This document shows, in pieces, positions 44,123 to 53,402 of a DNA stretch of 64,000 nt; positions within the stretch are counted from its first letter, which is position 1; each line of letters starts with the position of its first letter. The notes under the pieces were generated by a model. It saw nothing but the letters and a program-made list of their open reading frames with translations, was not told the origin of the DNA and searched no databases. The position numbers were made by a program, and so were the translations under genes. Source of the stretch: Massilia norwichensis (lineage in GTDB: Bacteria > Pseudomonadota > Gammaproteobacteria > Burkholderiales > Burkholderiaceae_D); assembly GCF_024753245.1 (NCBI RefSeq), contig NZ_JANUGX010000010.1, positions 106,834 through 170,833 on the forward strand, given 5' to 3'.

Positions 44123-46446
44123 GTTACAAGCGCCAGCAATACCGTGCTGGCTTCCTCATAAGCCCGCGTCAGATCCGCCAGCTGTTCCTGCGCGCCCTCG
44201 AAATTCTGCGCCTTGCCCAGCAGTTCGAGGTTGGTGCACGGCAGCCGCATGCGGTTGGCGCCGACGAAGTCGATGCTCGAGCGCAGATAATGCGCGGTCG
44301 AGGCCAATAGCTGGCCGTCGTGCTCGCGCACCGCGTGGTCCAGCTTGTGCAGCAGATGCGGCACCTCGCCGACGAAGGATGCGATCACCTCGTTCAGCAG
44401 CGATGCCTCGTCGTCGATCGCGCGCAACTGCTCGATGCGGGCCGGATCGATCGCCACATCGTCGCGCCGGCGTGCCGCCACCCGCTCGATCGCGGTGGCC
44501 AGTGCCTTGTCCAGCACCTCCAGCTCGATCGGTTTCGGCACGTAGTCGTTCATGCCGGCATTCAGGCAGCGTTCGCGGTCGCCCGGCATCGCATTCGCGG
44601 TCATGGCGATGATCCACGGTGCGTTGGCGCCGCGGAAGCGCTGGCGCAGGCGGCGCGTGGCTTCCAGGCCGTCCATCTCCGGCATCTGCATGTCCATCAG
44701 GATGATCTGGTATTCCTGGCGCTCGAGCGCCTCGACCGCTTCCAGCCCGTTCGCGACCACGTCGGCGCGGTAGCCGAGGTGGCGCAGCAGCTGCCGGATC
44801 ACCTTCTGGTTGATCGTGTTGTCTTCGGCGACCAGGATCGCGACCGGGTTGGCCGCCGCGGCCGGTGCCGGCGCCGGCGCCGGCCGCGCGACGGCGGGCC
44901 GCTCGCCCAGCACTTGCTGCAAGGCCTCGAGCAGGGCCGCCGGCTTGATCGGCTTGTTCAGCCAGGCCGAGAACGCGCCCATGCCGTCGGCCTCGCCGGC
45001 GGCGCGCTGGCGCTGGCCCACCGAGGTCAGCAGCACCAGCGGCAGCGCGGCGCGGTTGCGGTGCTTGCGCAGCTCGGCCGCCAGGCGCGCGCCGTCCATG
45101 TCCGGCATCTGCATGTCGAGCACGGCAACATCGAAGGGGTGGCCGTCGCGCACCAGGTCGATCGCCTCGATCGCCGAGGCCGAGGCCAGCGGTTCCATTC
45201 CCCACAGCAAGGCCTGCTTCATCAGGATGCGGCGGTTGGTGGCATTGTCGTCGACGATCAGGATGCGCCGGCCGCGCACCACCGCCGCGCGCTCGCGCAG
45301 CACGTTCTCGGCCAGCTGCTCGTCGAAGGCATCGGCCTGCACGGTGAGCGTGAAGGTCGAGCCGCGCCCGACTTCGCTCTCGACCGTCAGGCTGCCGCCC
45401 ATCATCTCGGCCAGGCGCCGGCTGATGGTCAGGCCCAGGCCGGTGCCGCCATACTTGCGGGTGGTCGAGGCGTCGACCTGGGTGAAGGACGAGAACACGT
45501 CGTCCAGCCGGTGCGGCGGGATGCCGATGCCGGTGTCGCGCACCGCGAAGGCCAGCAGGTAGCCGCCGCCGTCCTGCGGCGTGGCTGAGACCGTGACCAC
45601 GACCTCGCCGTGGTGGGTGAACTTGATCGCGTTCGACAGCAGGTTGACCAGCACCTGGCGCAGGCGCGTAGCGTCGGCCAGGATCGTGGCCGGCACCCCG
45701 GGATCGATCATGTAGGCCAGGTCCAGGCTCTTTTCGCTGGCGCTCGGCACCAGCAGATCGAGCGCCTCCTCGACGCAGCGGCGCAGCTCGAAGGCATGGC
45801 GTTCGAGGTCCAGGCGCCCCACTTCGAGCTTGGAATAATCGAGCAGGTCGTTGATGATCGCCAGCAGCGACTCGCCGCTGGCGCGGATGGTTTCCGTATA
45901 GTCGCGTTGCTCGTCGTCGATGGCGGTGTGCAGCAGCAGGCTGGTCATGCCGATCACCGCGTTCAGCGGCGTGCGGATCTCGTGGCTCATGTTGGCTAAA
46001 AACATGCTCTTGGCCTGCATCGCCGCTTCGGCCTTTTCCTTGGCCAGCTCGAGTTCACGCTCGTAGGCCTTGCGCTCCGAAATGTCCTGCAGGATCGCAG
46101 TCAGGATCAGCCGCCCGCCGGCCGAGGACTTCGAGATCGTCGCCTCGGCCGGGAATTCGGTGCCGTCGCGTCGCAGCGCATAGATGGTGCCGCGCTCGCC
46201 CATGCGCCTGGCGGTGCGGTCGCCGTGCTCGAAGCCGGCCACGCGCTCGGCGTGCCCTGGCCGGAAACGTTCCGGCAGCAGCAGCGCCAGATCGCGCCCG
46301 GTCACCTCCTCGGCAGTCCAGCCAAACACCCGTTCTGCCCCCTGGTTGAAGAAGATGATGCGGTGCCGCTCGTCGGTACAGACGATCGCGTTCTCGGCGA
46401 TGTCGATGATGCTGCCCAGCTGTTCCGGGCTCAGGGGGTGGTGCAT
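44119..46446 (-). CDS. Soluble hybrid sensor histidine kinase (PAS-HisKA-HATPase-REC-REC-HPt)
   Basis: 775 aa, no membrane helix. PAS domain about residues 8-125 ([24 protein letters not shown]), HisKA with [12 protein letters not shown] (His155), HATPase ([36 protein letters not shown]), first receiver ([30 protein letters not shown]), second receiver ([36 protein letters not shown]), and a C-terminal HPt region with [20 protein letters not shown] BarA/ArcB-like phosphorelay all in one protein; the terminal output partner is not encoded alongside. It diverges from narK, so the intervening array could affect both. Confidence 0.92.
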   Translation of the reverse strand: MHHPLSPEQLGSIIDIAENAIVCTDERHRIIFFNQGAERVFGWTAEEVTGRDLALLLPERFRPGHAERVAGFEHGDRTARRMGERGTIYALRRDGTEFPAEATISKSSAGGRLILTAILQDISERKAYERELELAKEKAEAAMQAKSMFLANMSHEIRTPLNAVIGMTSLLLHTAIDDEQRDYTETIRASGESLLAIINDLLDYSKLEVGRLDLERHAFELRRCVEEALDLLVPSASEKSLDLAYMIDPGVPATILADATRLRQVLVNLLSNAIKFTHHGEVVVTVSATPQDGGGYLLAFAVRDTGIGIPPHRLDDVFSSFTQVDASTTRKYGGTGLGLTISRRLAEMMGGSLTVESEVGRGSTFTLTVQADAFDEQLAENVLRERAAVVRGRRILIVDDNATNRRILMKQALLWGMEPLASASAIEAIDLVRDGHPFDVAVLDMQMPDMDGARLAAELRKHRNRAALPLVLLTSVGQRQRAAGEADGMGAFSAWLNKPIKPAALLEALQQVLGERPAVARPAPAPAPAAAANPVAILVAEDNTINQKVIRQLLRHLGYRADVVANGLEAVEALERQEYQIILMDMQMPEMDGLEATRRLRQRFRGANAPWIIAMTANAMPGDRERCLNAGMNDYVPKPIELEVLDKALATAIERVAARRRDDVAIDPARIEQLRAIDDEASLLNEVIASFVGEVPHLLHKLDHAVREHDGQLLASTAHYLRSSIDFVGANRMRLPCTNLELLGKAQNFEGAQEQLADLTRAYEEASTVLLALVT

Positions 46447-46482
46447 GCGGTCGGATCCGTGCGGTGAAAAGTGCCGTCATCC

Positions 46483-46512
46483 TACGCCATTGTGACTAGC
46501 CCGGCTAGCCCA
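46483..46512 (+). promoter_or_regulatory. NarL-like heptamer array upstream of narK
   Basis: TACGCCA (46483), TAGCCCG (46497) and TAGCCCA (46506) keep the 0/+14/+23 spacing. The expected -10 region 48-49 bp after the second heptamer reads TTAAAC (46546), a poor hexamer. The rest of the 46447-46630 gap holds no other clear element. Confidence 0.5.
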
Positions 46513-46630
46513 TCCGGTTGCCGTGCCTAGGTCTATTGCCTCCTGTTAAACACCCCTCCGGCCAATAGTTGGACGAGCGGCCCATGCGTAAGCTTGCATC
46601 CATCGAGAAGTGCGTTCCAAGGAGGAAAAA

Positions 46631-47905
46631 ATGAGCACCGATAGAAGACCGCTCGCGGTACTGGCCAGCAGTACCTTCGCGTTCACCATTTGTTTCGCGA
46701 TCTGGATGATGTTCGCGGTCCTGGGCATTCCCATCAAGGCCAAGCTGGGCCTGAACGAAACCGAATTCGGCCTGCTGGTCGCCACGCCGGTGCTGTCCGG
46801 TGCGCTGGTCCGGGTGCCGCTCGGCATCTGGACCGACCGCTTCGGCGGCCGCATCGTGTTCTTCACGCTGATGATGGCCTGTGCGCTGCCGATCTGGCTG
46901 ATCGGCTATGCCACCGAATACTGGCACTTCCTGGTGCTGGGCCTGTTCGTCGGCCTGGCCGGCGGCTCGTTCTCGGTCGGCACGCCCTATGTCGCGCGCT
47001 GGTTCGGCAAGGAGCGCCGCGGCTTCGCCATGGGCGTGTTCGGCGCCGGCAACTCCGGCTCGGCCCTGACCAAGTTCGTGGCGCCGGCCATCATCGCCGC
47101 CGCCGGCTGGCAGGCGCTGCCGAAGGTCTACGCGGTGGCGATGATCGTCACCGCCCTGCTGTTCTGGTTCGGCAGCTATTCCGATCCCTCGCACAAGGCG
47201 CCCTCCGGCGAAAGCGTCGCCCAGCAGATGCGGGTGCTGAAAGACCCGCGCGTGTGGCGCTACTGCCAGTACTACTCGGTGGTGTTCGGCGGCTACGTCG
47301 GCCTGGCCCTGTGGATGACCAAATACTACGTCGGCGAATACGGCTTCGACCTCAAGCTGGCCGCCCTGCTGGCCGCCTGCTTCTCGCTGCCCGGCGGCGT
47401 GCTGCGCGCGCTCGGCGGCTGGATTTCGGACAAGTACGGCGCCTACAAGGTCACCTGGGCCGTGATGTGGGTGTGCTGGGTCTGCTTCTTCATCCTGTCC
47501 TATCCGCAGACCACGATGAGCGTCAAGACCGTCGGCGGCGCCATGGACCTGCATCTCGGCCTCGGCCCGGTGCTGTTCACCTGCCTGCTGTTCGTGGTCG
47601 GCGTGGCGATGGCGATCGGCAAGGCTTCGGTGTTCCGCTTCATCGCCGACGACTTCAGCGACAACATCGGCGCGGTCTCGGGCGTGGTCGGCCTGGCCGG
47701 CGGCCTCGGCGGCTTCATCCTGCCGATCATGTTCGGCGCCATCGTCGACCTGACCGGCATCCGTTCCAGCTCCTTCATGCTGCTGTACGGCACCGTCTGC
47801 GTCTCGCTGATCTGGATGCACTTCTCGTTCAAGCCGCAGGCCAAGCCGGCCGTGCCCGCTGCCGTGCCGGCAGCCGCGAAGCCCACCGCCCGCAAGGCAG
47901 CCTGA
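46631..47905 (+). CDS. narK: Nitrate/nitrite transporter NarK, type 1
   Basis: 424 aa from ATG 46631 behind GGAGGAAAAA. A 12-segment major facilitator of the nitrate-nitrite porter family. Two Gly-rich nitrate signatures are present: GNSGSALTKFVAPAI in segment 5 and GLAGGLGGFILPIMFG in segment 11; RVPLGIWTDRFGGR is the cytoplasmic loop. In paired NarK systems the first type is thought to be a nitrate/proton symporter. It is followed 41 bp later by a second narK and lies upstream of narGHJI, separated from it by a terminator. Confidence 0.94.
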   Translation: MSTDRRPLAVLASSTFAFTICFAIWMMFAVLGIPIKAKLGLNETEFGLLVATPVLSGALVRVPLGIWTDRFGGRIVFFTLMMACALPIWLIGYATEYWHFLVLGLFVGLAGGSFSVGTPYVARWFGKERRGFAMGVFGAGNSGSALTKFVAPAIIAAAGWQALPKVYAVAMIVTALLFWFGSYSDPSHKAPSGESVAQQMRVLKDPRVWRYCQYYSVVFGGYVGLALWMTKYYVGEYGFDLKLAALLAACFSLPGGVLRALGGWISDKYGAYKVTWAVMWVCWVCFFILSYPQTTMSVKTVGGAMDLHLGLGPVLFTCLLFVVGVAMAIGKASVFRFIADDFSDNIGAVSGVVGLAGGLGGFILPIMFGAIVDLTGIRSSSFMLLYGTVCVSLIWMHFSFKPQAKPAVPAAVPAAAKPTARKAA

Positions 47906-47946
47906 TCCAACCCTATTCCTTACCCATTTACCCGCAGGAGCACATC

Positions 47947-49323
47947 GTGAGCAGACATCTGATATCCACCTGGGAACCCGAGGTTCCCGCGTTCTGGCAA
48001 AGCCAGGGCAAGCCGACCGCCACCCGCAACCTCTGGATCTCGATCCCGGCCCTGATGCTGGCCTTCGCGATCTGGATGGTGTGGAGCGTGGTGGTCGTCA
48101 ACCTGCCGAGCATCGGCTTCAAGTACAGCACCAACCAGCTGTTCTGGCTGGCCGCGGTGCCCGGCCTGTCCGGCGCCACGCTGCGCATCTTCTATTCCTT
48201 CATGGTGCCGATCTTCGGCGGCCGCAAGTGGACCGCGATCTCGACCGCCTCGCTGCTGATCCCGGCGCTCGGCATCGGCTTCGCCGTGCAGGACCCGGGC
48301 ACCAGCTACCCGACCATGCTGGTGCTGTCGCTGCTGTGCGGCTTCGGCGGCGGCAATTTCGCTTCCTCGATGGCCAACATCAGCTTCTTCTACCCGAAGG
48401 ACCAGAAAGGTTATGCACTGGGCATGAACGCCGGCCTCGGCAACCTCGGCGTGTCGGCGGTGCAGTTCGTGGTGCCGCTGGTGATCACCGCGGCCGTGTT
48501 CGGCGGCGAGCCGCAGGCCTGGGTCAAGGCCGCGCAAAGCAAGCAGGTCTGGCTGCAGAACGCCGGCTTCATCTGGGTGCCCTTCATCGTCATGAGTTCG
48601 CTGGCCGCATGGTTCGGCATGAACGACCTGGCCTCGGCCAAGGCCTCGTTCTCGGAACAGGCCGTGATCTTCAAGCGCAAGCATAACTGGCTGATGTGCT
48701 GGCTGTACGTGGGCACCTTCGGCTCCTTCATCGGCTACTCGGCGGCCTTCCCGCTGCTGACCAGCACCCTGTTCCCGCAAGTGAACCCGCTGCAGTACGC
48801 CTTCGTCGGCCCACTGGTGAGCGCCCTGGCGCGGGTCGCCGGCGGTTACATCTCCGACAAGCTGGGCGGCGCGCGCGTCACCGTCTGGACCTTCGCCGCC
48901 ATGATCGTCGCGGTGCTGGGCGTGCTGCACTTCCTGCCTTCGGCCGGCAACCCCGGCAGCTTCATGGGCTTCTTCGGCATGTTCCTGCTGCTGTTCGCCT
49001 GCACCGGCGTCGGTAATGCCTCGACTTTCCGCATGATCCCGGTGATCTTCCTGACCCTGCACCAGCGCGCCAGCGCCGGCCAGTCGCAAGCCGTCAAGGC
49101 CCAGGCCGTCGCCAGCGCCAACAAGGAAGCCGCCGCCGTGCTCGGCTTCACCTCGGCCATCGCCGCCTACGGCGCCTTCTTCATCCCGAAGAGCTATGGC
49201 ACCTCGATCGCCCTGACCGGCAGCGCCAACGCCGCGCTGTGGTGCTTCATCGGCTTCTACGTCAGCTGCATCGCCGTGACCTGGTGGTACTACGCCCGCA
49301 AAGGCGCGGACATGCCTTGCTGA
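47947..49323 (+). CDS. Nitrate/nitrite transporter NarK, type 2
   Basis: 458 aa from GTG 47947, behind CAGGAGCACATC. Twelve membrane segments with the signatures GLGNLGVSAVQFVVPLVI and AARGGYISDKLGG-like ARVAGGYISDKLGG, plus a longer N-terminus and an extra loop (QRASAGQSQAVKAQAVASANKEAAAVLGF) characteristic of the second NarK type. That type is generally taken as the nitrate/nitrite antiporter, which exports nitrite while importing nitrate. The tandem of two different NarK proteins matches the arrangement known in denitrifiers. Confidence 0.93.
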   Translation: MSRHLISTWEPEVPAFWQSQGKPTATRNLWISIPALMLAFAIWMVWSVVVVNLPSIGFKYSTNQLFWLAAVPGLSGATLRIFYSFMVPIFGGRKWTAISTASLLIPALGIGFAVQDPGTSYPTMLVLSLLCGFGGGNFASSMANISFFYPKDQKGYALGMNAGLGNLGVSAVQFVVPLVITAAVFGGEPQAWVKAAQSKQVWLQNAGFIWVPFIVMSSLAAWFGMNDLASAKASFSEQAVIFKRKHNWLMCWLYVGTFGSFIGYSAAFPLLTSTLFPQVNPLQYAFVGPLVSALARVAGGYISDKLGGARVTVWTFAAMIVAVLGVLHFLPSAGNPGSFMGFFGMFLLLFACTGVGNASTFRMIPVIFLTLHQRASAGQSQAVKAQAVASANKEAAAVLGFTSAIAAYGAFFIPKSYGTSIALTGSANAALWCFIGFYVSCIAVTWWYYARKGADMPC

Positions 49324-49349
49324 TCGCCTGAATCAAAGTCAGCCCATGG

Positions 49350-49394
49350 CCAGCGGCCGCCATCCGGGACACCGGTGGCGGCCGCTGGTCTTTC
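49350..49394 (+). terminator. Intrinsic terminator downstream of the narK pair
   Basis: CCAGCGGCCGCCA (49350-49362) pairs perfectly with TGGCGGCCGCTGG (49376-49388), and an inner CCGG/CCGG pair extends the stem. It is followed by a short T-rich stretch (TCTTTCC). The stem is very strong and the T-run weak. Its presence means narGHJI has its own promoter. Confidence 0.7.
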
Positions 49395-49435
49395 CGGCTT
49401 CCGGCAGCCTTGGCCCCAGCGCCGCGGGTGCGCAC

Positions 49436-49503
49436 TAGTACCAAAGGACTAGTCGGCCTAGTCCCAAATCCGCCGCCCGACCGCCTTCTTACGAATATTC
49501 AAT
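49436..49503 (+). promoter_or_regulatory. NarL-like heptamer array upstream of narG
   Basis: TAGTACC (49436), TAGTCGG (49450) and TAGTCCC (49459) keep the 0/+14/+23 spacing. Exactly 48 bp after the second heptamer lies TTCAAT (49498-49503), a plausible but imperfect -10. The start codon of narG is at 49549. Confidence 0.55.
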
Positions 49504-49548
49504 AGGCCTCCCCGTCCGTAGACTGTGTCCAATATCACTGGAGGAATC

Positions 49549-52500
49549 ATGAGTCACTTTTTGGACCGACTGAAATTTTTCGGCAGCCCCAAGCAAACCT
49601 TCTCGAACGGCCACGGCGAAGTGGTCAACGAAGACCGCACCTGGGAAAAGGCCTATCGCCAGCGCTGGCAGCATGACAAGATCGTGCGCTCCACGCACGG
49701 CGTCAACTGCACCGGCTCCTGCAGCTGGAAGGTGTACGTCAAAAATGGCCTGATCACCTGGGAAACCCAACAGACCGACTACCCGCGCACCCGCCCCGAC
49801 CTGCCCAACCACGAGCCGCGCGGCTGCCCGCGCGGCGCCAGCTACTCCTGGTACGTGTACTCGGCGCAGCGCGTCAAGCACCCGATGGTGCGCGGCCGCC
49901 TGATGCAGCTGTGGCGCGAAGCGCGCGTCACCCGCGATCCGATCGGCGCCTGGGAATACATCAGCCAGGACCCGGAGCGCGCCGCCAGCTACAAGGCCAT
50001 CCGCGGCCAGGGCGGCTTCGTGCGCGCCAAATGGGACGAAGTGAACGAGATCATCGCCGCCGCCAACGCCTACACGATCGGCAAGTTTGGCCCGGACCGC
50101 ATCATCGGCTTCTCGCCGATTCCCGCGATGTCGATGGTCAGCTACGCCGCCGGCACCCGCTACCTGAGCCTGATCGGCGGCGTCGCCATGAGCTTCTACG
50201 ACTGGTACTGCGATTTGCCGCCGGCCAGCCCGCAGGTCTGGGGCGAGCAGACCGACGTGCCGGAATCGGCCGACTGGTACAACTCGACCTATTTGATGGT
50301 ATGGGGCTCCAATGTTCCCATGACCCGCACCCCTGACGCCCACTTCTACACCGAAGTGCGCTACAAGGGCACCAAGACGGTGGCCGTGTCCTCCGACTTC
50401 GGCGAGATGGCCAAGTTCGGCGACATCTGGCTGGCCCCCAAGCAGGGCACCGACGCCGCGCTGGCGATGGCCATGGGCCACGTGATCATGAAGGAGTTCC
50501 ACGCCACCGGCAAGTCGGCCTACTTCACCGAATACGCCAAGCAGTACACCGACTTCCCGATGCTGGTCATGCTGAAGGAACGCGACGGCACCCTGGTGCC
50601 CGACTACTTCCTGCGCGCCTCGCACCTGGAAAACAGCCTCGACGAGACCAATAACCCGGAATGGAAAACCCTGGTCATCGACCAGAGCACCGGCAAGATC
50701 GTGGCCCCGAGCGGCTCGATCGGCTTCCGCTGGGGCGAGTCGGGCAAGTGGAACCTCGAGCAGAAGGAAGGCGGCAGCCGTAACCCGATCGATCCGCAGC
50801 TCTCGCTGATCGACGGCCACGACCGGATCGTGCCGGTCGGCTTCCCCTACTTCGGCGGCAAGGATGCCGACGACCTGCTGCTGCGTAACGTGCCGGTCAA
50901 GCAGATCGCACTGGCCGACGGCAGCACCGCGCTGGTCACCACCGTGTTCGACCTTTCGATGGCGAACTACGGCGTCGACCGCGGCATCTGCCCGAACGCC
51001 GCGAAGAGCTACGAAGACGACGTGCCCTACACCCCGGCATGGCAGGTCAAGCACACCGGCGTCAAAGCGGCCGATGTGATCACCGTGGCGCGCGAGTTCG
51101 CCGACAACGCCGACCGCACCCGCGGCAAGTCGATGGTCATCGTCGGCGCGGCGCTGAATCACTGGTATCACATGGACATGACCTACCGCGGCATCATCAA
51201 CATGCTGATGATGTGCGGCTGTATCGGCCAGAGCGGCGGCGGCTGGGCCCACTACGTCGGCCAGGAAAAGCTGCGTCCGCAGACCGGCTGGACCCCGCTC
51301 GCCTTCGCGCAGGACTGGAACCGTCCGATGCGCCAGATGAACTCGACCTCCTTCTTCTACGCCCACACCAGCCAGTGGCGCCACGAGAAGCTGCACACGG
51401 CCGAGATCCTGTGCCCGACCGCCGACGGCAAGCTCGAGGAAATGGCGCTGATCGACTACAACGCCAAGGCCGAGCGCATGGGCTGGCTGCCATCCGCACC
51501 GCAGCTGGAAACCAATCCGCTGGACGTGACCCGCGCAGCGGAAGCGGCCGGCCAGGACCCGGCCAAATACGCCGTCGAGCAGATCAAGGCCGGCAAGCTG
51601 AACTTCTCCTGCGACGACCCGGACAATCCTGCGAACTTCCCGCGCAACATGTTCGTGTGGCGTTCGAACATCCTGGGCAGCTCGGGCAAGGGCCACGAGT
51701 ACTTCCTGAAGTACCTGCTGGGCACCCAGAATGCCCTGCTGAGCGACGAGACCGACTGCATCAAGCCGCGCGACGTCAAGGTGCGCCCGGCCGCCGAAGG
51801 CAAGCTCGACCTGCTGGTGGTGCTCGACTTCCGCATGTCGACCACCTGCCTGTACGGCGACATCGTGCTGCCGACCGCGACCTGGTACGAGAAGGACGAC
51901 CTGAACACGTCCGACATGCACCCCTTCATCCACCCGCTGTCCGAAGCCGTGCAGCCGCTGTGGGAATCGAAGTCGGACTGGGAGATCTACAAGGGCATCG
52001 CCGCCAAGTTTTCCGAGATCGGCGGCGCCCACCTGGGCACCCGCAAGGACCTGGTGCTGACCCCGCTGATGCACGACACCCCGGGCGAACTCGGCCAGCC
52101 CTTCGACCCGAAAGACTGGCGCCTCGGCGAATGCGAGCCGGTGCCGGGCAAGACCATGCCGAGCATGACCGTGATCGAGCGCGACTACCGCCAGATCCAC
52201 AAGAAGTTCACCTCGGTCGGTCCGCTGCTCGAAAACGTCGGCAACGGCGGCAAGGGCATCTCGTGGAAGACCGGGCATGAAGTCGAGGTCCTGCGCGGCA
52301 TCAACCGCACCGTGCTGGAGGAAGGCGTGTCCCAGGGCCAGCCGCGCCTGGATACCGCGATCGACGCCGCCGAGATGATCCTGACGCTGGCGCCGGAAAC
52401 CAACGGCCACGTGGCGGTCAAGGCCTGGGATGCGCTGTCGAAGATCACCGGCCGCGACCATACCCACCTGGCGACCCCGCGCGAGCACGACAGCATCCGC

Positions 52501-53370
52501 TTCCGCGACGTCCAGGCGCAGCCGCGCAAGATCATCTCCTCGCCGACCTGGTCGGGCCTGGAGAGCGAAGAGGTCAGCTACAACGCCTGCTACACCAACG
52601 TGCACGAGCTGATCCCGTTCCGCACCCTGACCGGCCGCCAGCAGTTCTATCAGGACCACCTGTGGATGCGCGACTTCGGCGAAGGCCTGTGCGTGTACAA
52701 GGCGGCGATCAACACCAAGACCACCGAGGCGATCATGAACCGTCGCCCGAACGGCAACAAGGAACTGGCGCTGAACTTCATCACGCCGCACCAGAAGTGG
52801 GGCATCCACTCGACCTACTCGGACAACCTGCGCATGCTGACGCTGTCGCGCGGCGGCCCCCACGTGTGGCTGTCGGAGACCGACGCCAGGGATGCCGGCA
52901 TCGAGGACAACGACTGGATCGAGGTGTTCAACGTGAACGGCACCCTGACCGCCCGTGCGGTGGTCAGCCAGCGCGTCCCGGAAGGCATGACGATCATGTA
53001 CCACGCCCAGGAAAAGATCGTCAACGTGCCGGGCGCGGAGATGTCGAAGAAACGCGGCGGCATCCACAACTCGGTGACCCGCGCCGTGACCAAGCCGACC
53101 CACATGATCGGCGGCTACGCCCAGCTGTCGTACGGCTTCAACTACTACGGCACGGTCGGTTCGAACCGCGATGAATTCGTGGTGGTGCGCAAGATGCGCG
53201 ACGTCGAATGGATGGAAGGCCCGCGCGACGAAGCGCGCCCGAACAGCGACGAGATCTCGCGCGGTACGGGACCGGCGTCGGCGAAACCGGTGCCCGCACC
53301 GAAACCCACCCGCGAACAGGAAGCGCGCGAACCCGCACTGGCCATGACGCCGGCCCCGAAGGCTGTTTGA
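49549..53370 (+). CDS. narG: Respiratory nitrate reductase alpha subunit
   Basis: 1273 aa from ATG 49549, with GGAGGAATC before it. Catalytic subunit of the membrane-bound quinol:nitrate reductase on the cytoplasmic side; it binds the molybdo-bis-MGD cofactor and one 4Fe-4S cluster. The cluster motif is HGVNCTGSCSWKVYV. The molybdenum-ligand Asp lies in YCDLPPASPQVWGEQTDVPES. Other conserved blocks are GCPRGASYSWY, NHWYHMDMTYRGI, KDDLNTSDMHPFIHPLSEAV and VNGTLTARAVVSQRVPEGM. The length is normal for the family. First gene of narGHJI; needs the moaA/moaD cofactor pathway also present here. Confidence 0.97.
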   Translation: MSHFLDRLKFFGSPKQTFSNGHGEVVNEDRTWEKAYRQRWQHDKIVRSTHGVNCTGSCSWKVYVKNGLITWETQQTDYPRTRPDLPNHEPRGCPRGASYSWYVYSAQRVKHPMVRGRLMQLWREARVTRDPIGAWEYISQDPERAASYKAIRGQGGFVRAKWDEVNEIIAAANAYTIGKFGPDRIIGFSPIPAMSMVSYAAGTRYLSLIGGVAMSFYDWYCDLPPASPQVWGEQTDVPESADWYNSTYLMVWGSNVPMTRTPDAHFYTEVRYKGTKTVAVSSDFGEMAKFGDIWLAPKQGTDAALAMAMGHVIMKEFHATGKSAYFTEYAKQYTDFPMLVMLKERDGTLVPDYFLRASHLENSLDETNNPEWKTLVIDQSTGKIVAPSGSIGFRWGESGKWNLEQKEGGSRNPIDPQLSLIDGHDRIVPVGFPYFGGKDADDLLLRNVPVKQIALADGSTALVTTVFDLSMANYGVDRGICPNAAKSYEDDVPYTPAWQVKHTGVKAADVITVAREFADNADRTRGKSMVIVGAALNHWYHMDMTYRGIINMLMMCGCIGQSGGGWAHYVGQEKLRPQTGWTPLAFAQDWNRPMRQMNSTSFFYAHTSQWRHEKLHTAEILCPTADGKLEEMALIDYNAKAERMGWLPSAPQLETNPLDVTRAAEAAGQDPAKYAVEQIKAGKLNFSCDDPDNPANFPRNMFVWRSNILGSSGKGHEYFLKYLLGTQNALLSDETDCIKPRDVKVRPAAEGKLDLLVVLDFRMSTTCLYGDIVLPTATWYEKDDLNTSDMHPFIHPLSEAVQPLWESKSDWEIYKGIAAKFSEIGGAHLGTRKDLVLTPLMHDTPGELGQPFDPKDWRLGECEPVPGKTMPSMTVIERDYRQIHKKFTSVGPLLENVGNGGKGISWKTGHEVEVLRGINRTVLEEGVSQGQPRLDTAIDAAEMILTLAPETNGHVAVKAWDALSKITGRDHTHLATPREHDSIRFRDVQAQPRKIISSPTWSGLESEEVSYNACYTNVHELIPFRTLTGRQQFYQDHLWMRDFGEGLCVYKAAINTKTTEAIMNRRPNGNKELALNFITPHQKWGIHSTYSDNLRMLTLSRGGPHVWLSETDARDAGIEDNDWIEVFNVNGTLTARAVVSQRVPEGMTIMYHAQEKIVNVPGAEMSKKRGGIHNSVTRAVTKPTHMIGGYAQLSYGFNYYGTVGSNRDEFVVVRKMRDVEWMEGPRDEARPNSDEISRGTGPASAKPVPAPKPTREQEAREPALAMTPAPKAV

Positions 53371-53402
53371 AGCGGCCGCTTGAGGAATAAAGAGGAATCA
53401 AC

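Noticed and set aside
49489..53103. A 1204-codon open frame on the minus strand opposite narG
   Set aside because: It is an antisense artefact of high GC with strong codon bias; its protein is His/Arg/Ala-rich and narG on the other strand is unmistakable.
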